From a candidate division KSB1 bacterium (GTDB lineage: Bacteria; Zhuqueibacterota; Zhuqueibacteria; Zhuqueibacterales; Zhuqueibacteraceae): DNA of 51,264 nt. The stretch covers positions 1-51,264 of the forward strand of contig JAPDQB010000048.1 in the NCBI GenBank assembly GCA_034506175.1, written 5' to 3'. Made by a program: the position numbers and the translations under genes. Within the stretch, counting starts at the first letter, position 1; each line of letters begins with the position of its first letter. The notes below the pieces were generated by a model, which was not told the DNA's origin, ran no database searches, and saw nothing but the letters and a program-made list of their open reading frames with translations. Of this stretch, positions 7,597 through 18,900 are shown in pieces.

Positions 7597-9027
7597 TTAA
7601 CGGTGAACCAACTCGAAATCTCCCGCTCCGGTTTTATCCCGAAAAATAAAATGCAGATCGAGATCCGGATACAGCCAGATTTCGTACGGCGTCGCACCCT
7701 GTTCGGCGAATTGATGATGCACTTCGCGGGGCGGGCCGTATTTGATGTAAATGCGGCCGCGGTCGGTTTCCCAACCTGCTTTGCCGGAGCCGGCCACGGC
7801 AAAACGCATCTGGGCAAATGCGACGCGGCGATAAAATTCTTCACGTAATTGATTACGGGAGGCCGCTGGCTCCGGGTCGCGCTGGCGCCAAAATGCGGCG
7901 ACGAGGCTGTCGCGCGTGGCTTCGTCGGCTTCGATGATCTGCTTGTAATCCGCGCCTTTGACGATGTAACGCAGCGGCTGATACAGCAGGTTTTTATTTT
8001 CAGCCAAGGCGGCGGCGTAATCTTGATCTGCGCTGATTTGCACGTGAAAACCCTCTTCGGCTGCCGCCTCTTTGGCTTTATCGCCGGTGCTGCGCTTGAC
8101 GACGAGATGAAACGTATGCAGCCCGGCCTGATTGATTTTGCCGGTGAAATCGACGAGATGGCGCACCGGCGTTTGGGAGACGGTGAGTGTCTCGCTCCAT
8201 TCCTGCAGCGCTTGCCGGCGCCAATCGAGAATTTGATAGTTCAGTTGCAGTGTCTCGCCGGCTTGCGCGCCGTAAATTTCAAAATAAGCCGCTCCGCTCC
8301 GCTTTGAAGTTTTAGAAAGAACAATCGGGGCGAAGTGATTGAGCAAAGAATCGCGCGGCGAGATGCTTTCTACCGGCGCCGGCTGGGTCAAAACAATCGA
8401 GCTGAGATTGAGTTGCAGACCAGCCACGGCGTTCAATTTCAGCGGCCGGCGCTCACGCAAATTTTTGCCGGTGTCGCGGTCGGTGATTTCGAGGGCGATT
8501 TCATATTCTCCCGGCGGCAGATCGAACGCGGCGCGCTCGATATTGAGTTTTTTACGATCGTTGGTGTCGTCAAAATGATCGACCACCCGCTCGCGTTTCC
8601 AATTGCGGCTGTCGAGGGGATTTTTTTGTTTATCCCAAACCGTGACATTCACTTCATATTGCGCGCGATAACGGATTTTCGCGCCGGTATCCGGAGCCAT
8701 TTTAACGAACTGCAAAATATCGTTGACCATGCCCAGGTAAACCTCGACGCGAACTTTGCCGGGTTCGGCCGCGGCGAATTGATACGTTCGAAAAACATAG
8801 GGCGGCATGCCGATGGTTTGATCGAAGTCCACCGCCGCTGGCGGGCGCGAGGCAGCCATTTGGGCGCGGAGGGTTTCCGCCGCATGTCCAAAATACAACA
8901 ACGAAACAAGCCAAAGAACGAAACGAATATGTGCGGCAAAAACAACAATCAGTTTTTTTCCAACAACGTTTTCCGAAAGATTAAGACGATGGTTGGAAAA
9001 AATACTGTGGTCATGAGACCACCACAT
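7597..9027 (-). CDS. GWxTD domain-containing exported protein
   Basis: Up to 476 residues. The C-terminal quarter holds the family hallmark GWETDRGRIYIKYGPP (about residues 418-433), preceded by a helical region (YKQIIEADEATRDSLVAAFW) and followed by EIWLYPDLDLHFIF. The middle is beta-rich, with repeated immunoglobulin-like stretches such as FDLPPGEYEIALEITD. GWxTD proteins occur in Bacteroidota, Calditrichota and relatives; their function is not established. The N-terminus is uncertain: a hydrophobic segment (IRFVLWLVSLLYFG) about 35 residues in looks like a signal peptide, but no better in-frame start codon was found closer to it. The next gene upstream on the strand starts 75 bases from here. 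Confidence 0.85.
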   Translation of the reverse strand: MWWSHDHSIFSNHRLNLSENVVGKKLIVVFAAHIRFVLWLVSLLYFGHAAETLRAQMAASRPPAAVDFDQTIGMPPYVFRTYQFAAAEPGKVRVEVYLGMVNDILQFVKMAPDTGAKIRYRAQYEVNVTVWDKQKNPLDSRNWKRERVVDHFDDTNDRKKLNIERAAFDLPPGEYEIALEITDRDTGKNLRERRPLKLNAVAGLQLNLSSIVLTQPAPVESISPRDSLLNHFAPIVLSKTSKRSGAAYFEIYGAQAGETLQLNYQILDWRRQALQEWSETLTVSQTPVRHLVDFTGKINQAGLHTFHLVVKRSTGDKAKEAAAEEGFHVQISADQDYAAALAENKNLLYQPLRYIVKGADYKQIIEADEATRDSLVAAFWRQRDPEPAASRNQLREEFYRRVAFAQMRFAVAGSGKAGWETDRGRIYIKYGPPREVHHQFAEQGATPYEIWLYPDLDLHFIFRDKTGAGDFELVHR

Positions 9028-9101
9028 AAATACGCTCCAGGAGGTTTACTTACAAATCAATATACTGCCAAAGTGACAAATTTGCGGGTTATAAAAACAG
9101 G

Positions 9102-12100
9102 CTAAAACTCCGTTCCCAGTGAGAAATAATAGCGCGGCCGCGAACTGCTGTTCTCCAGATCCGTCCTCCACGCCACGTCGAAACGCAGCAGCAGAAATCC
9201 CAAATTTGCGCGGGAGCCGAAACCGTAGCCCATCAGCAGATCATCCAGCCCCGGCAGCAAGCCGGATGATTTATTGAACGCATGAAAGCGCTCGTACTCG
9301 CCGAGCTTGCCTTCCCAGGCTGCGCCGATGTCGGTGAACAACGCACCGCGAATATTGTACAAACCCAGCGGTAAGGGCCATCCGAGTTCGAGCGAACGGA
9401 TCATCGGGAAACGGAATTCAAGATTCATCAACGCAAAGCGATTGCCGGATTGCTCGTAATAATTCGTGCCGCGCAACGGCGTCTCGAAGCTGGAAAAGTA
9501 AATATCTTCGGGCCGGTCGATGCGAATGCGGCCGCCGTTGTAACGCCGGTTCAGCCAGTTGTCCAGGCCGCCGAGAAAAAATTGCTGCGGATCGCTGCCC
9601 TCGCTGATGCCGCCGGCCAAACGATAGACGAGATTATACTCTTTGCCGATTTTTATGTATTTGCGAATATCGGCGCGAAAGGTCACGAACCCGAGGCCAT
9701 TTTCGTTGTCGTATTTCGGCGAAACCGTAAGATTGAACTCGCTGCGGCCGCCGTTGTTCGGCCCAGTCCAACCCCATAGCGCCGTATCAGTGACATACGA
9801 CAGGCTGGCGATCAGCGTCCGAATGCGAATCGGCTCGAAGGCAATGATCTCGTTGCCGATGATCAACTGGTCGGGAAATTCGCGGTTGATGTTCACCCAA
9901 GACAGCCCGGCATCCAGCCGCTTGAAGGTGTTGAACGGCCGCAAGGCGTACAAGCTCAATCCGTAATAACGGTCGCGAATTGAACCGAAATCGCCGTAAA
10001 ATGGAGGGCTGTAAAAAAACAAGGCGTGGTGAAAAACGCCGATGCCATAATCGGTGCGTTTGGGCAAATAAAAATAATTCAGTTGATAATTCGAATTGCG
10101 AATGTCGTAGAACAGGTCGGTGTAAAGATTGATGCGATGATTGCCCAAAACGTCGGACAGCGAAAGCTGCGTTTGCCCCTGCACGCCGAAAAACTGGCTG
10201 TAACCGGCGTTGCCGTAAATGATGTCCGGCGAAAATTTGGTTTTGTATTTATGCACCTTGTAAGCGCCGCCCACCTGTTTATATTGCGAAGTGTCGAGAA
10301 ACGCCGCCTGCTCGGCTTTGGTTTTAACAACGCCCTCAGCAAAATCATCGCCGAAAACATAATGCCGGTACTTGTTGGCCTCGCGATCTTCGCGCGCCTC
10401 CGCCGCCGTGATGCTGAGATCGACGCGCTGCTCCTTTTGTTTTTGCTCGAGCTGAGTGAGAAATGCGGTCTTGGCCGGATTGACTTCGCCCGGCTTGATG
10501 TCGAGAGGGTTTTTCAACAGATAAATATCGTAACCGGCATTATAAAAAGAAACGAACGCCAGGCGCGAACCGTCGCCGGCCCACGACAGATGAAACACGC
10601 CGGTGAGGACATTGCTGATGGCGTGCTCTTGGCGGCTCGCCAGATCGTGAAGATAAATATTGTAAATGCCGGAACGGTCGCTGGTAAACGCCAGCTTCTT
10701 GCCGTCTGGCGAAAACACCGGCGTTTTTTCAAAATAAGGCGTGTCGGTAATCTGTTCGATCTTGCCGCCTGCCGCCGTGCCTTTGGCGTCAATCAAATAA
10801 ATGTCGAGATTGCGATAATCGGTGCGCCAAATTTTGAAATTCTGCGGGAGCGTTGCGAAATCCAGTTTACCGCGATCGCTGACAAACGCGAGGTGACTGC
10901 CGTCCGGCGAGTAAGCCGGTTCGAGATCGCTGAACACATCGTCGGTAATTTTACGCAGGGCTTGCGTTTGAAGATTAACAGCGTATAAATCGCAGGTACC
11001 GTGCTTGAGGCCGACAAACGCAATTTCGTGATCCTTCGGCGACCACGTCGGCGAGAACACCCCGTCGAGGCCAAATTTCATTGAACGAACGATCTGGCGT
11101 TTTTTGACATCGACAATATTCAAGGCATCTTCGCCCCCGGCTTTGGCGGCGAACGCAATGTACTTGCTGTCGGGTGACCAGGTAATGCCGGGACGGAGCC
11201 AGTGTAATTCCTCGAGATCGCCGCTTCTCTGGCCGCTCACCAGCTTGGAGATGATCTTCCCGTCAATCGCGCTCATCAAATATATATCAAAGTAGTCGGA
11301 TTTGTCGGAAAGAAACGCGATCTTATTGCCGTTCGGGGAAAGCGCTGGACTGTTGTTGATGAAGTTGTGGTATTTGGTGTGATCGGTAAGCTGGCGCGCC
11401 ATTTCGTCCGGCTCCTGCCGGCCGGCGATGTCCGGCCAATATTCTTTTTTCAAATGTTTTTGCCAGCGTTTGTTCAAATCTTCCAGGCTCATGCCGATGG
11501 AGCTGCGAAGACCGCCGTCGAGGCTTTTGCTGATTTTAATTTTGCCCAGCATCTCGCCGATTTTTTCGCCGCCGTATTTTTGCGAAATGTAATACAACAC
11601 CGACTGCCCGCCCTTGTACGCGAGAAAACCGCCGAGATGGGGAATTGCCGGAACGTACCCGTTGAGCGCCGCATCGCGCATGAACATGTCGCTTTCGGTA
11701 TCCCAGCCGCGGCTTTCATATTCCGCCAGGCCTTCGACAAACCACGGCGGCAACTGCAGACGCGCCAGGCCGGTGATGATCGATTGCACGCCGGAGCCGT
11801 AAACCATTTGCAGCATCACTGCATGCGCCAGCTCGTGATGGATGACGTGACGAAATTTTTCCCAGTTTCCTTCATAAGGAATGACGACGCGATTTTTGAA
11901 AAATTCCGTAAAGCCGCCGACCGACTCTTCCGGCGGCGCAATCTGCACGTTGGTTTGCTGAAAATCATTGTGGCTGTTGTAGACAATGATCGTGATGCGG
12001 CTGCTCAGCTCATAGCGGAAATCATCCTTGATTTCCTTGTAACTTTGCTCGGCCACTTCCGCGACAAACTCGGCTATATCCAAGCCGTCCTCGTCAAAAT

Positions 12101-12257
12101 AAATATCAAAATGCTCGGATTGAATGAACTTGGTTTTAAATTCCTTGTACTGAACGTGATTTTTGCCGAAGACTTGGCTGAAAGCCCGTGGCGCGGCGAA
12201 AAGGGTGAGGGCGAACAACAAACTCCCAAACGCTACAGCACTATGCACTTTTTTCAT
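9102..12257 (-). CDS. Zinc metallopeptidase - PD40 propeller - Omp85-like barrel fusion
   Basis: A 1051-residue protein with a clear signal peptide (MKKVHSAVAFGSLLFALTLF). Three modules follow. Residues about 30-280 form a gluzincin (MA-family) peptidase domain with HHELAHAV at about 140-146 and a downstream WFVEGLAEYES that supplies the third zinc ligand. Residues about 290-600 are TolB/PD40 beta-propeller repeats with phrases such as PALSPNGNKIAFLSDKSD and PVFSPDGKKLAFTSDRSG. From about 690 to the end is a beta-barrel resembling BamA/TamA (surface antigen D15), ending RYYFSLGTEF with a terminal phenylalanine. It is probably an outer-membrane-anchored peptidase. The type is known in this bacterial group, but its substrate is not known. 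Confidence 0.88.
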   Translation of the reverse strand: MKKVHSAVAFGSLLFALTLFAAPRAFSQVFGKNHVQYKEFKTKFIQSEHFDIYFDEDGLDIAEFVAEVAEQSYKEIKDDFRYELSSRITIIVYNSHNDFQQTNVQIAPPEESVGGFTEFFKNRVVIPYEGNWEKFRHVIHHELAHAVMLQMVYGSGVQSIITGLARLQLPPWFVEGLAEYESRGWDTESDMFMRDAALNGYVPAIPHLGGFLAYKGGQSVLYYISQKYGGEKIGEMLGKIKISKSLDGGLRSSIGMSLEDLNKRWQKHLKKEYWPDIAGRQEPDEMARQLTDHTKYHNFINNSPALSPNGNKIAFLSDKSDYFDIYLMSAIDGKIISKLVSGQRSGDLEELHWLRPGITWSPDSKYIAFAAKAGGEDALNIVDVKKRQIVRSMKFGLDGVFSPTWSPKDHEIAFVGLKHGTCDLYAVNLQTQALRKITDDVFSDLEPAYSPDGSHLAFVSDRGKLDFATLPQNFKIWRTDYRNLDIYLIDAKGTAAGGKIEQITDTPYFEKTPVFSPDGKKLAFTSDRSGIYNIYLHDLASRQEHAISNVLTGVFHLSWAGDGSRLAFVSFYNAGYDIYLLKNPLDIKPGEVNPAKTAFLTQLEQKQKEQRVDLSITAAEAREDREANKYRHYVFGDDFAEGVVKTKAEQAAFLDTSQYKQVGGAYKVHKYKTKFSPDIIYGNAGYSQFFGVQGQTQLSLSDVLGNHRINLYTDLFYDIRNSNYQLNYFYLPKRTDYGIGVFHHALFFYSPPFYGDFGSIRDRYYGLSLYALRPFNTFKRLDAGLSWVNINREFPDQLIIGNEIIAFEPIRIRTLIASLSYVTDTALWGWTGPNNGGRSEFNLTVSPKYDNENGLGFVTFRADIRKYIKIGKEYNLVYRLAGGISEGSDPQQFFLGGLDNWLNRRYNGGRIRIDRPEDIYFSSFETPLRGTNYYEQSGNRFALMNLEFRFPMIRSLELGWPLPLGLYNIRGALFTDIGAAWEGKLGEYERFHAFNKSSGLLPGLDDLLMGYGFGSRANLGFLLLRFDVAWRTDLENSSSRPRYYFSLGTEF

Positions 12258-12976
12258 GAGATGATCTCCAGGGAGAGCGAAGGCATTTCTGGCAACCGTG
12301 TTTTCTAAAAAGCTTTTTGAGACGCCAGATGTTCAACAATAAAAATTCGGAATTTTTTTCATAAAGATCAATAGAATAATTGTGCGATTATATTCCAAGC
12401 CAGACAAAACCCGGGCCAGTTACAAAAGTTTCATTTTCCTGGAAGACCGCCAGCGCCGGATTTCTGTTCAACTGAAAGCCGTGGCGGTATCACTGCAGTT
12501 ACCTGATCGTCTCCCATAAAGTTTTACTGTGCACCGACTCAAAGATTTCTTATCTTACCGGTGTGAAGATCAATTATGTTGGGCACAAATTATTCGCGAT
12601 CTCAAGGCGCTACGGCAACTCCTGTAGCGAGGGCATTCGCTTTTCACTTTTATTTATCATGAAGGCCTCGAGCCTGCGAACAATCTGGCGGCGCGTTTGA
12701 TGCGACCAGGGATGTAAACGCGCAAAATCAGCCATTGTACTCGCAGCGAAAACGGCCGATTCCCGCGCGCACGCTTGTTGACAGCCTCCCAGACCTGCCG
12801 CATCCAGCAGCGGAATGCACTTGACTTCTATCCAACCGCCATCTGCGCCCATCGCCACAATCTTAATATGCCATCCTTATTGACAACTCATCAGGAGCAA
12901 TACTTACGGATAGCGGCTTGATTGTTTCAAAGAACAGGGGTGAACTGTTAATTTTGGTTTCATTTTCATTTTTGCA
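12258..12976. other. Intergenic region upstream of the peptidase-barrel gene
   Basis: About 720 bases between the giant CHAT gene and the start of the peptidase-barrel gene (both minus strand). It should contain the latter's promoter, but I cannot pin one down. A minus-strand frame at 12610-12858 begins with GTG and encodes 82 residues without any recognisable domain or good ribosome site; I do not call it. The phrase GCGCTACGGCAACTC near 12608 recurs in part at 23740, a hint of dispersed repeat sequence. Confidence 0.4.
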
Positions 12977-15900
12977 TTACCTCCAGTCCCCGGTCAGCCC
13001 AAAACTCGCCCAGTATGCCGGATGGCGGTTGTGATGATCGCGCACGAAACGTTGCGCCTCACGCAGCGCCGAAGCTTTGTTCAGGCCGGATTTGAGATAA
13101 CGATAAAAACGCTTGACCGTAATCGCCGTGGCGAGATCATCCACCGTCCACAAGCTGGCGATGAGTGAGGGCGCGCCGGCAAAAATAAAACCGCGCGCCA
13201 GGCCGATCACTTCGTCGCCGCCGGTGACGCGGGCCAAACCGGTTTCGCAGGCGGACAGCATGATGAGAGAAGCATTCAATTTTAATCCGAAAATCTTGTG
13301 CGCTTCGAGACGTCCGGTTTGATTGGTCGAATCCGGCGCGAGCAACAACGCCGAGAACAGCGGGTTGCGCTCGTCATAAACGCCGTGACAGGAAAGATGA
13401 ATGACATTGGCACGCGCCGCGCCGGCCATCAGCGCGCTCGGCGTCGCCTGTTTTCGTTCGTAGCTTTCAATCTTGCCGAAGGTTTGCGCCAGGCTTTTGA
13501 TTTCTTTCTCAGCAAACGGCAGATCGAGCCGGGGATTGCCGACATCCGGATTGCCCAACGCCAGCACGCGGAAATTCTCGCGGGTCGCATTGAGAAGCGA
13601 AGCGCCCACGCGCGCATTGGCTTTGCGATGGCAAAAGCCAAACACCGTGGCGCTCGGCGCGAGCGCCAGGGCGTGATGATCGATCAAATACGTGCTATCC
13701 GCCTTTTGCAGCGCCGGGAACGGCAGATAGTGCAACACGCCGTGCGGCACGATCACGAGCTGTGTTTTATTCTGCAGCAGCAGCTCAATCGGCTTGACGA
13801 GCTGATCGTAAAGCGGCCGCGAGAAACTTTCAGTCGAGGCGCGCTTGGTGATGGCGCGGCGGAATTGCATGATGCTCTCATTCAGCTTGTTGCGATCAAG
13901 CGGCACGGCAACGGCCCGCGCTTGCCGGCGATCAACGACCCAGGTGACGAGCCGATCTTTCGCAAAAAAATATTCCACCAACGCCACAGTGTCCGGCAAC
14001 ATCGCTTGAACTTCGGCGATGGGCAGCGGCTCGACGCTCACCATATCCGCCAGCTCGGGATTCGCTGTTTTCAATTCGACGAGAACTTCTGCATACGCTT
14101 TTTGCAAATTTGAAAGCGTGTCATTCAACGCGGCGATGACCAGGCGGCTGCCCGCTTCGCTGCCGGCTCTTTGTTGCAGCGAATTGATTTTCCCCTGCAC
14201 GAGGCTGATGCGATCCGACAAGCGGTCGCGGCGGTTGAGCAGATCGCGATCAGCGCCGGCCTGCCAGTCAATTCTGCCATTCGCCAGCAAATCGGCAAAG
14301 CTGCGCGATTTGGCGCGCTCGGCAATCGCAAAAGCCTCGGCGGCGCGGTTCATTTGCAGCAACAGCAAAACCGCTTCTTCGTAAATTTCCGACTTGTTGT
14401 CGATGAAGCCGCTGCGATATTCTTCGATTTTGATTTTGGCGCTCTGGCGCTCGAGGGCGGCGATGGCCCGCAGATAAAAGTCCAGCGCCGGCGTCAAGTC
14501 GCCGGATTGGCGGGCAAGCACGCCCAAGCGCCACAAACAACGCCATTGCATTTCGTCAAGTTTGATTTCTTCCGCTTTGGCGAGCGCTTCGGTGAACGAG
14601 GCGCGGGCGAGCGCTTTGTTGTTGCGATCAATGGCTGTGAGTCCCCTGGTATAAAGTGCCTTCGTGTAAGCGCGGAGATCATTGAGTGTGAGCGCCAACT
14701 TTTCGGTTTTCGCAAGATAAGCCAGCGCCGAATCGGACTGCGACAATATTTGAAAAGCTTGTCCGAGAAAAAGATAATCATAAAGCAAGCCGCGCTCAAA
14801 ATCGGTTTGCTGATCCAACGTCATGGCCTGTCGAAAACTTGCCAGCGCCTGTTGATGCTGCCGGCGTTGCAGGTAAACCAGGCCGATATTTTTGTGAATC
14901 GTCGCCTGCTCGCGCGTCTCTTCGGTTTCCAGGGCGATGAGCAGCGCCGATTTTTCCGCGTCGAGCGCGCCGTCAAAATCACCGAGGCTGAGCAAAATCA
15001 GGCCGAGCGTGCTGTGACCGCGCAGTTTCTCGCGCTGCTGGCGGGCCGCTTTCAGCGCACGCCGGGCATGAAATAACGCCGCCTGATAATCGCCATTGAG
15101 CCAGTGCGCATCGGCGAGATTCAGCGCCGCCAGTGCGAGATTGGCGGTGTCATTGATTGCCTCGAAAATCTCCAAGGCTTTTTGATGAAAGGCCAGCGCC
15201 TCGCCATAAGCCGTGAGACGGCTGTAAACCGAGCCGGTAAGCTGATAGGCCGTGGCGAGCGCGCGCTGTTCCGCCGGGCCGGCAGGTTGTCGAATTTCCA
15301 AAAAATTTTTTGCCGCATTTTCCAAATGGCTGAGCGCCGCATCGTAACGATCATCTTCCAAAGCCAATTTTCCGAGAAGCGTTTCAGCATGAAGACGCGG
15401 CGTGATTTGATCGTGTTGCTTGAAAATTTCAGCCGCCTGTTGGGCGTGTTTCATCGCCTCGGCATAAAGCCCGGCGGCCTCGAGAATTTTGGCCTGCTGA
15501 AAATGCGACTCGGCGGCGGCCAGCGGGTTTTTCGCACGCTCCGCCAATTCGAGATATTTTTTTTCGGCGGCGACGGCGGCGGCGTAATTTTTTAACTGTG
15601 CCTGCCAAATTGAAAGATTGCGATAACTTCTGGCCGCCTGCCTGATGTCGTTCGCCTCCAACGCCGCCTCCAAAATTTTCGTTTCAATCTCACAGGCGGT
15701 CGCGTAATCATGGCCGGAAATCGCGCTGGATTTGATGAGCAGATAAAGATTTTGCACGGCGTCATTCTGGCCAAGCTGCCGCGCCATTGCCAGCGCCGAT
15801 TGATAATAACGCGCCGCATCCGCAAACTCGCCCAGTTCCTGCGCCTCATTGCCCTTGCGCACGGTTTCTTCAAAGTAGAGATTGGCAAATACGCTTTTTT

Positions 15901-18900
15901 CCGCCGCCGACAGGCCGGGAAATCCGATCAGCTCGAATGCCGCCCAATCATACGGATCGGGGAATTGCTGGCGCACGGCATGTTGCGCGGCATTTATCGC
16001 CGCCATCGCCGGCTGGCTCGACAAATTTTTATAAAACGCTTGAAAAAAGATTTTGCGAATCTTCGCCTCAACCGGCCATTGCGGGCAGACGAGGGTCGGC
16101 GCGCCGGCGTAGATGAGGCTGCGCTGCAGCGCGATGATTTCGTCGCCGTTTTGATTCAATGCAAAAGGAAACGCCGCGTTCTCGAGCGTCACCAGGCTGG
16201 CGGAAAGATCGAATTCAAACAGGCGGGATAAAGGCAGCCGCGCCGTATCCGCCGCCGTGAGACGAAGCTGAAAGCCGGAATCGAGCGGGCGCTGGGGCTG
16301 CACGAAGAAACGGTGTTGAATGTGAACCAGGCCGGCGTGCTGCAATTTTTGCCGCGCTTCACCGGCGCGCCAATCCGCGCCGGGCAGCCGCTCAATCTGG
16401 ATGGCGTTGCTGCCGAGCAACGGCCAGAACAAACTATCGCCCGCTGCGGCTGGTGCATCCTGCAAAATCAACAAGCTGCTCTCATTCAAATTCTTATGAC
16501 GCTCGGCGAATTTCAACGCCAACAAACTCGGGGCTTTGATGATGGCAAAAAGATCGACGAGCGATTCCCCGTCGTATTCCAGCGCGCCAAACGGCAAATA
16601 ATGCAAACAATCATCGGGAATGATGAACACGCGGCGAAACGCCTGCAAGCCGCGAATGCTGCCGAGCGCCAGGGTTGAAAGCTCCCGGCACAACGTGCGG
16701 CTGTCATCGCGGCGTTCACGCCAACTCTGCCGCAAATCCAAAACCAGCTTTTGCAAACGCTGCCGCGTTACCGGCACGCGGAATTGTTCCAAACGGTCGC
16801 GGCTGATCAGCCAAACGATCAGTTCATCGCCGGTCACAAAATAATTTAGAATGGCGGTTTCGTCGTCCAGAGAATCCTGCAGCGCTTTGGTGTCGACATT
16901 TTGAATGCTGAAAAAACTCGCCAGTTCGGGATCTTCAGCCAGGGCGATTTGAACCACGCGCTGATAATCGGCTTCGGCAGCGGCCAGCTCGCCGCGCTTG
17001 CTTTTGATTTCTTTGGGGCGCAAGGGTGCTTCCGCCTCGAGCTTGGCCAGCTCGCCGCGCAAGCGGCTCACTCTGCGTTGCACAAACAACGCCTCGCCGC
17101 CGCCACCGCCCCAGATCAAGCGCTGGCGCTCTTTTTTCGGCAAAATGTAGCGCGTCGAAATCAGATTGACAAAGCGATTGCCGCGGGCACGCTCAGTCAA
17201 TTCAAGCGCCGCGCGGGCTTGCCCCGGCGCCGAGAGCAGCGCCACGGTATTTTCATACAGCGCATACTGCTCTTCGGTGGCAGCGAGGCGCTGCTCGCTC
17301 CCTTCCGGCTCTTCGGGCAAACCTTCGAGAATTCGAATCGCACTCAGATGCCATTCGAGCGCGGATTTTGCAGCCAGCGGATGCTCCGGCGGCAGATGAA
17401 CGAATCGGCAAACCGCGCCAATCGCGTGTTCCACCCGCCACCTCAGCTCGCTCAAATTTTTTTCGAGACAAAGTTCGCGAGCGGTTTTGAGCTGCGCCAG
17501 TGCCGGGGCGTAGTCGCGCGAGAAAAGAAATAGATTCGCGAGGTTTCGCCGCACGATGATTTCTTCTTGCGGCAGCCGGCTGGTTTGCGCCACGACGAGC
17601 GCCGAGTCGTAAGCCGCGCGCGCCCGCCCCAAATTTTGCAGCGCCTGATACGTGCGCGCGATGTTGCCGCCGAGATCGCCATTCACCGCGGCCGAGTCGC
17701 TTTGATTTTTCAACAATCGCTGCGCCGCCTGCGCATAAAGATTGCCGAGCATGTTCATCACTGCCAGCTTTTGCCGCGGTGCCTGCGGGCTGATTTGCTC
17801 GAGATCAACCCTGGAAATTTTCAGCAGCGAATCAATCACGCTCAGGCCTCGTTCGTTGCCGGTGAGCAGCGCGATGTTTCCCATGTTGATCAAGTTGATG
17901 ACCTTGCCGGCTGAGGCGTTGAGACGATCACACAACTCGAACGAGCGCTGGAAACAGGCATAGGCCTTGTCGAACTCGTGATAACCATACCACAGCAAAC
18001 CGAGATTGTTGAGGGCACGGGCCTCGCCGGCGCCGTTTTTTTGCCGGCGAAAGGCCTCGGCTTTTTGCTCGAATACCGCAATGGCATTGGCGAAATCCTT
18101 GGCCGCCACGTAGCTTTCACCGGTGATGCTGAGCAGCAACGCTTTTTCCTGCGCCAGCGTCAAGCCTTCGGTGTTTGATTCGCCGAAAGGATCGATGCTC
18201 ATCCAAAAAATCGGCAGCAGGTCGAATAATTTGACGGTGAGCCGGCCCTTCTTCGCTTGCGGGAAAGTCGATCGGTCGCGTCGCTCGAGCAGCGCGGCCG
18301 CGCGTTCGCTTTTGGCGATGGCCTCGTCGCTTTCCCGATTCTGCTGATGATTGTACGCCATGTTCCGCCAGACCAGCGACAGATTCTCCGGGCGATTTTC
18401 GCGGCGGCTCACGGTGTCGACTTTGGCAAAATGTTCGATGGAGGCATCGAACTCGCCTTTGCTTTGGTACACCAGCGCGAGGCGATTGAGATTGCGCAGC
18501 TCGCCGTCGACATCGCGCAGCTCGCGGCACAAGCTGAGCGCCCGTTGTAGAAACGATGCCGCCTCATCATAACGCAGACTGGCCCAGGCGCACTCGCCGA
18601 TGCGCTCGAAAATAATCGCCTGCTGGCGGGGGGAAACGAACGTGCTGTCGTAACGCAGTTTGCGCTGAAAATATTGCAGCGCGTATTCGGGATCGAAGCC
18701 AAATTCGATGAGATGGTAATAATTGTTGGCGAGATTGAGTGCCAGGCGCGCTTCCATCTGCGGATCGCTGTTCTCGTCGTTGAGCGCAATCGCGATGGTC
18801 AACACCTCGATGGCTTTTTCATACCATCGCGCCGGCGGCTCCGGCGGCCGCCGCGTCACCGTCCGCAGGGTTTTGTCGATGATTTTCGGCGCCGCCAAGG

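Noticed and set aside
12610..12858. 82-residue minus-strand frame in the gap before the peptidase-barrel gene
   Set aside because: GTG start without ribosome site, no recognisable domain, and ordinary length for a chance frame at this GC content.
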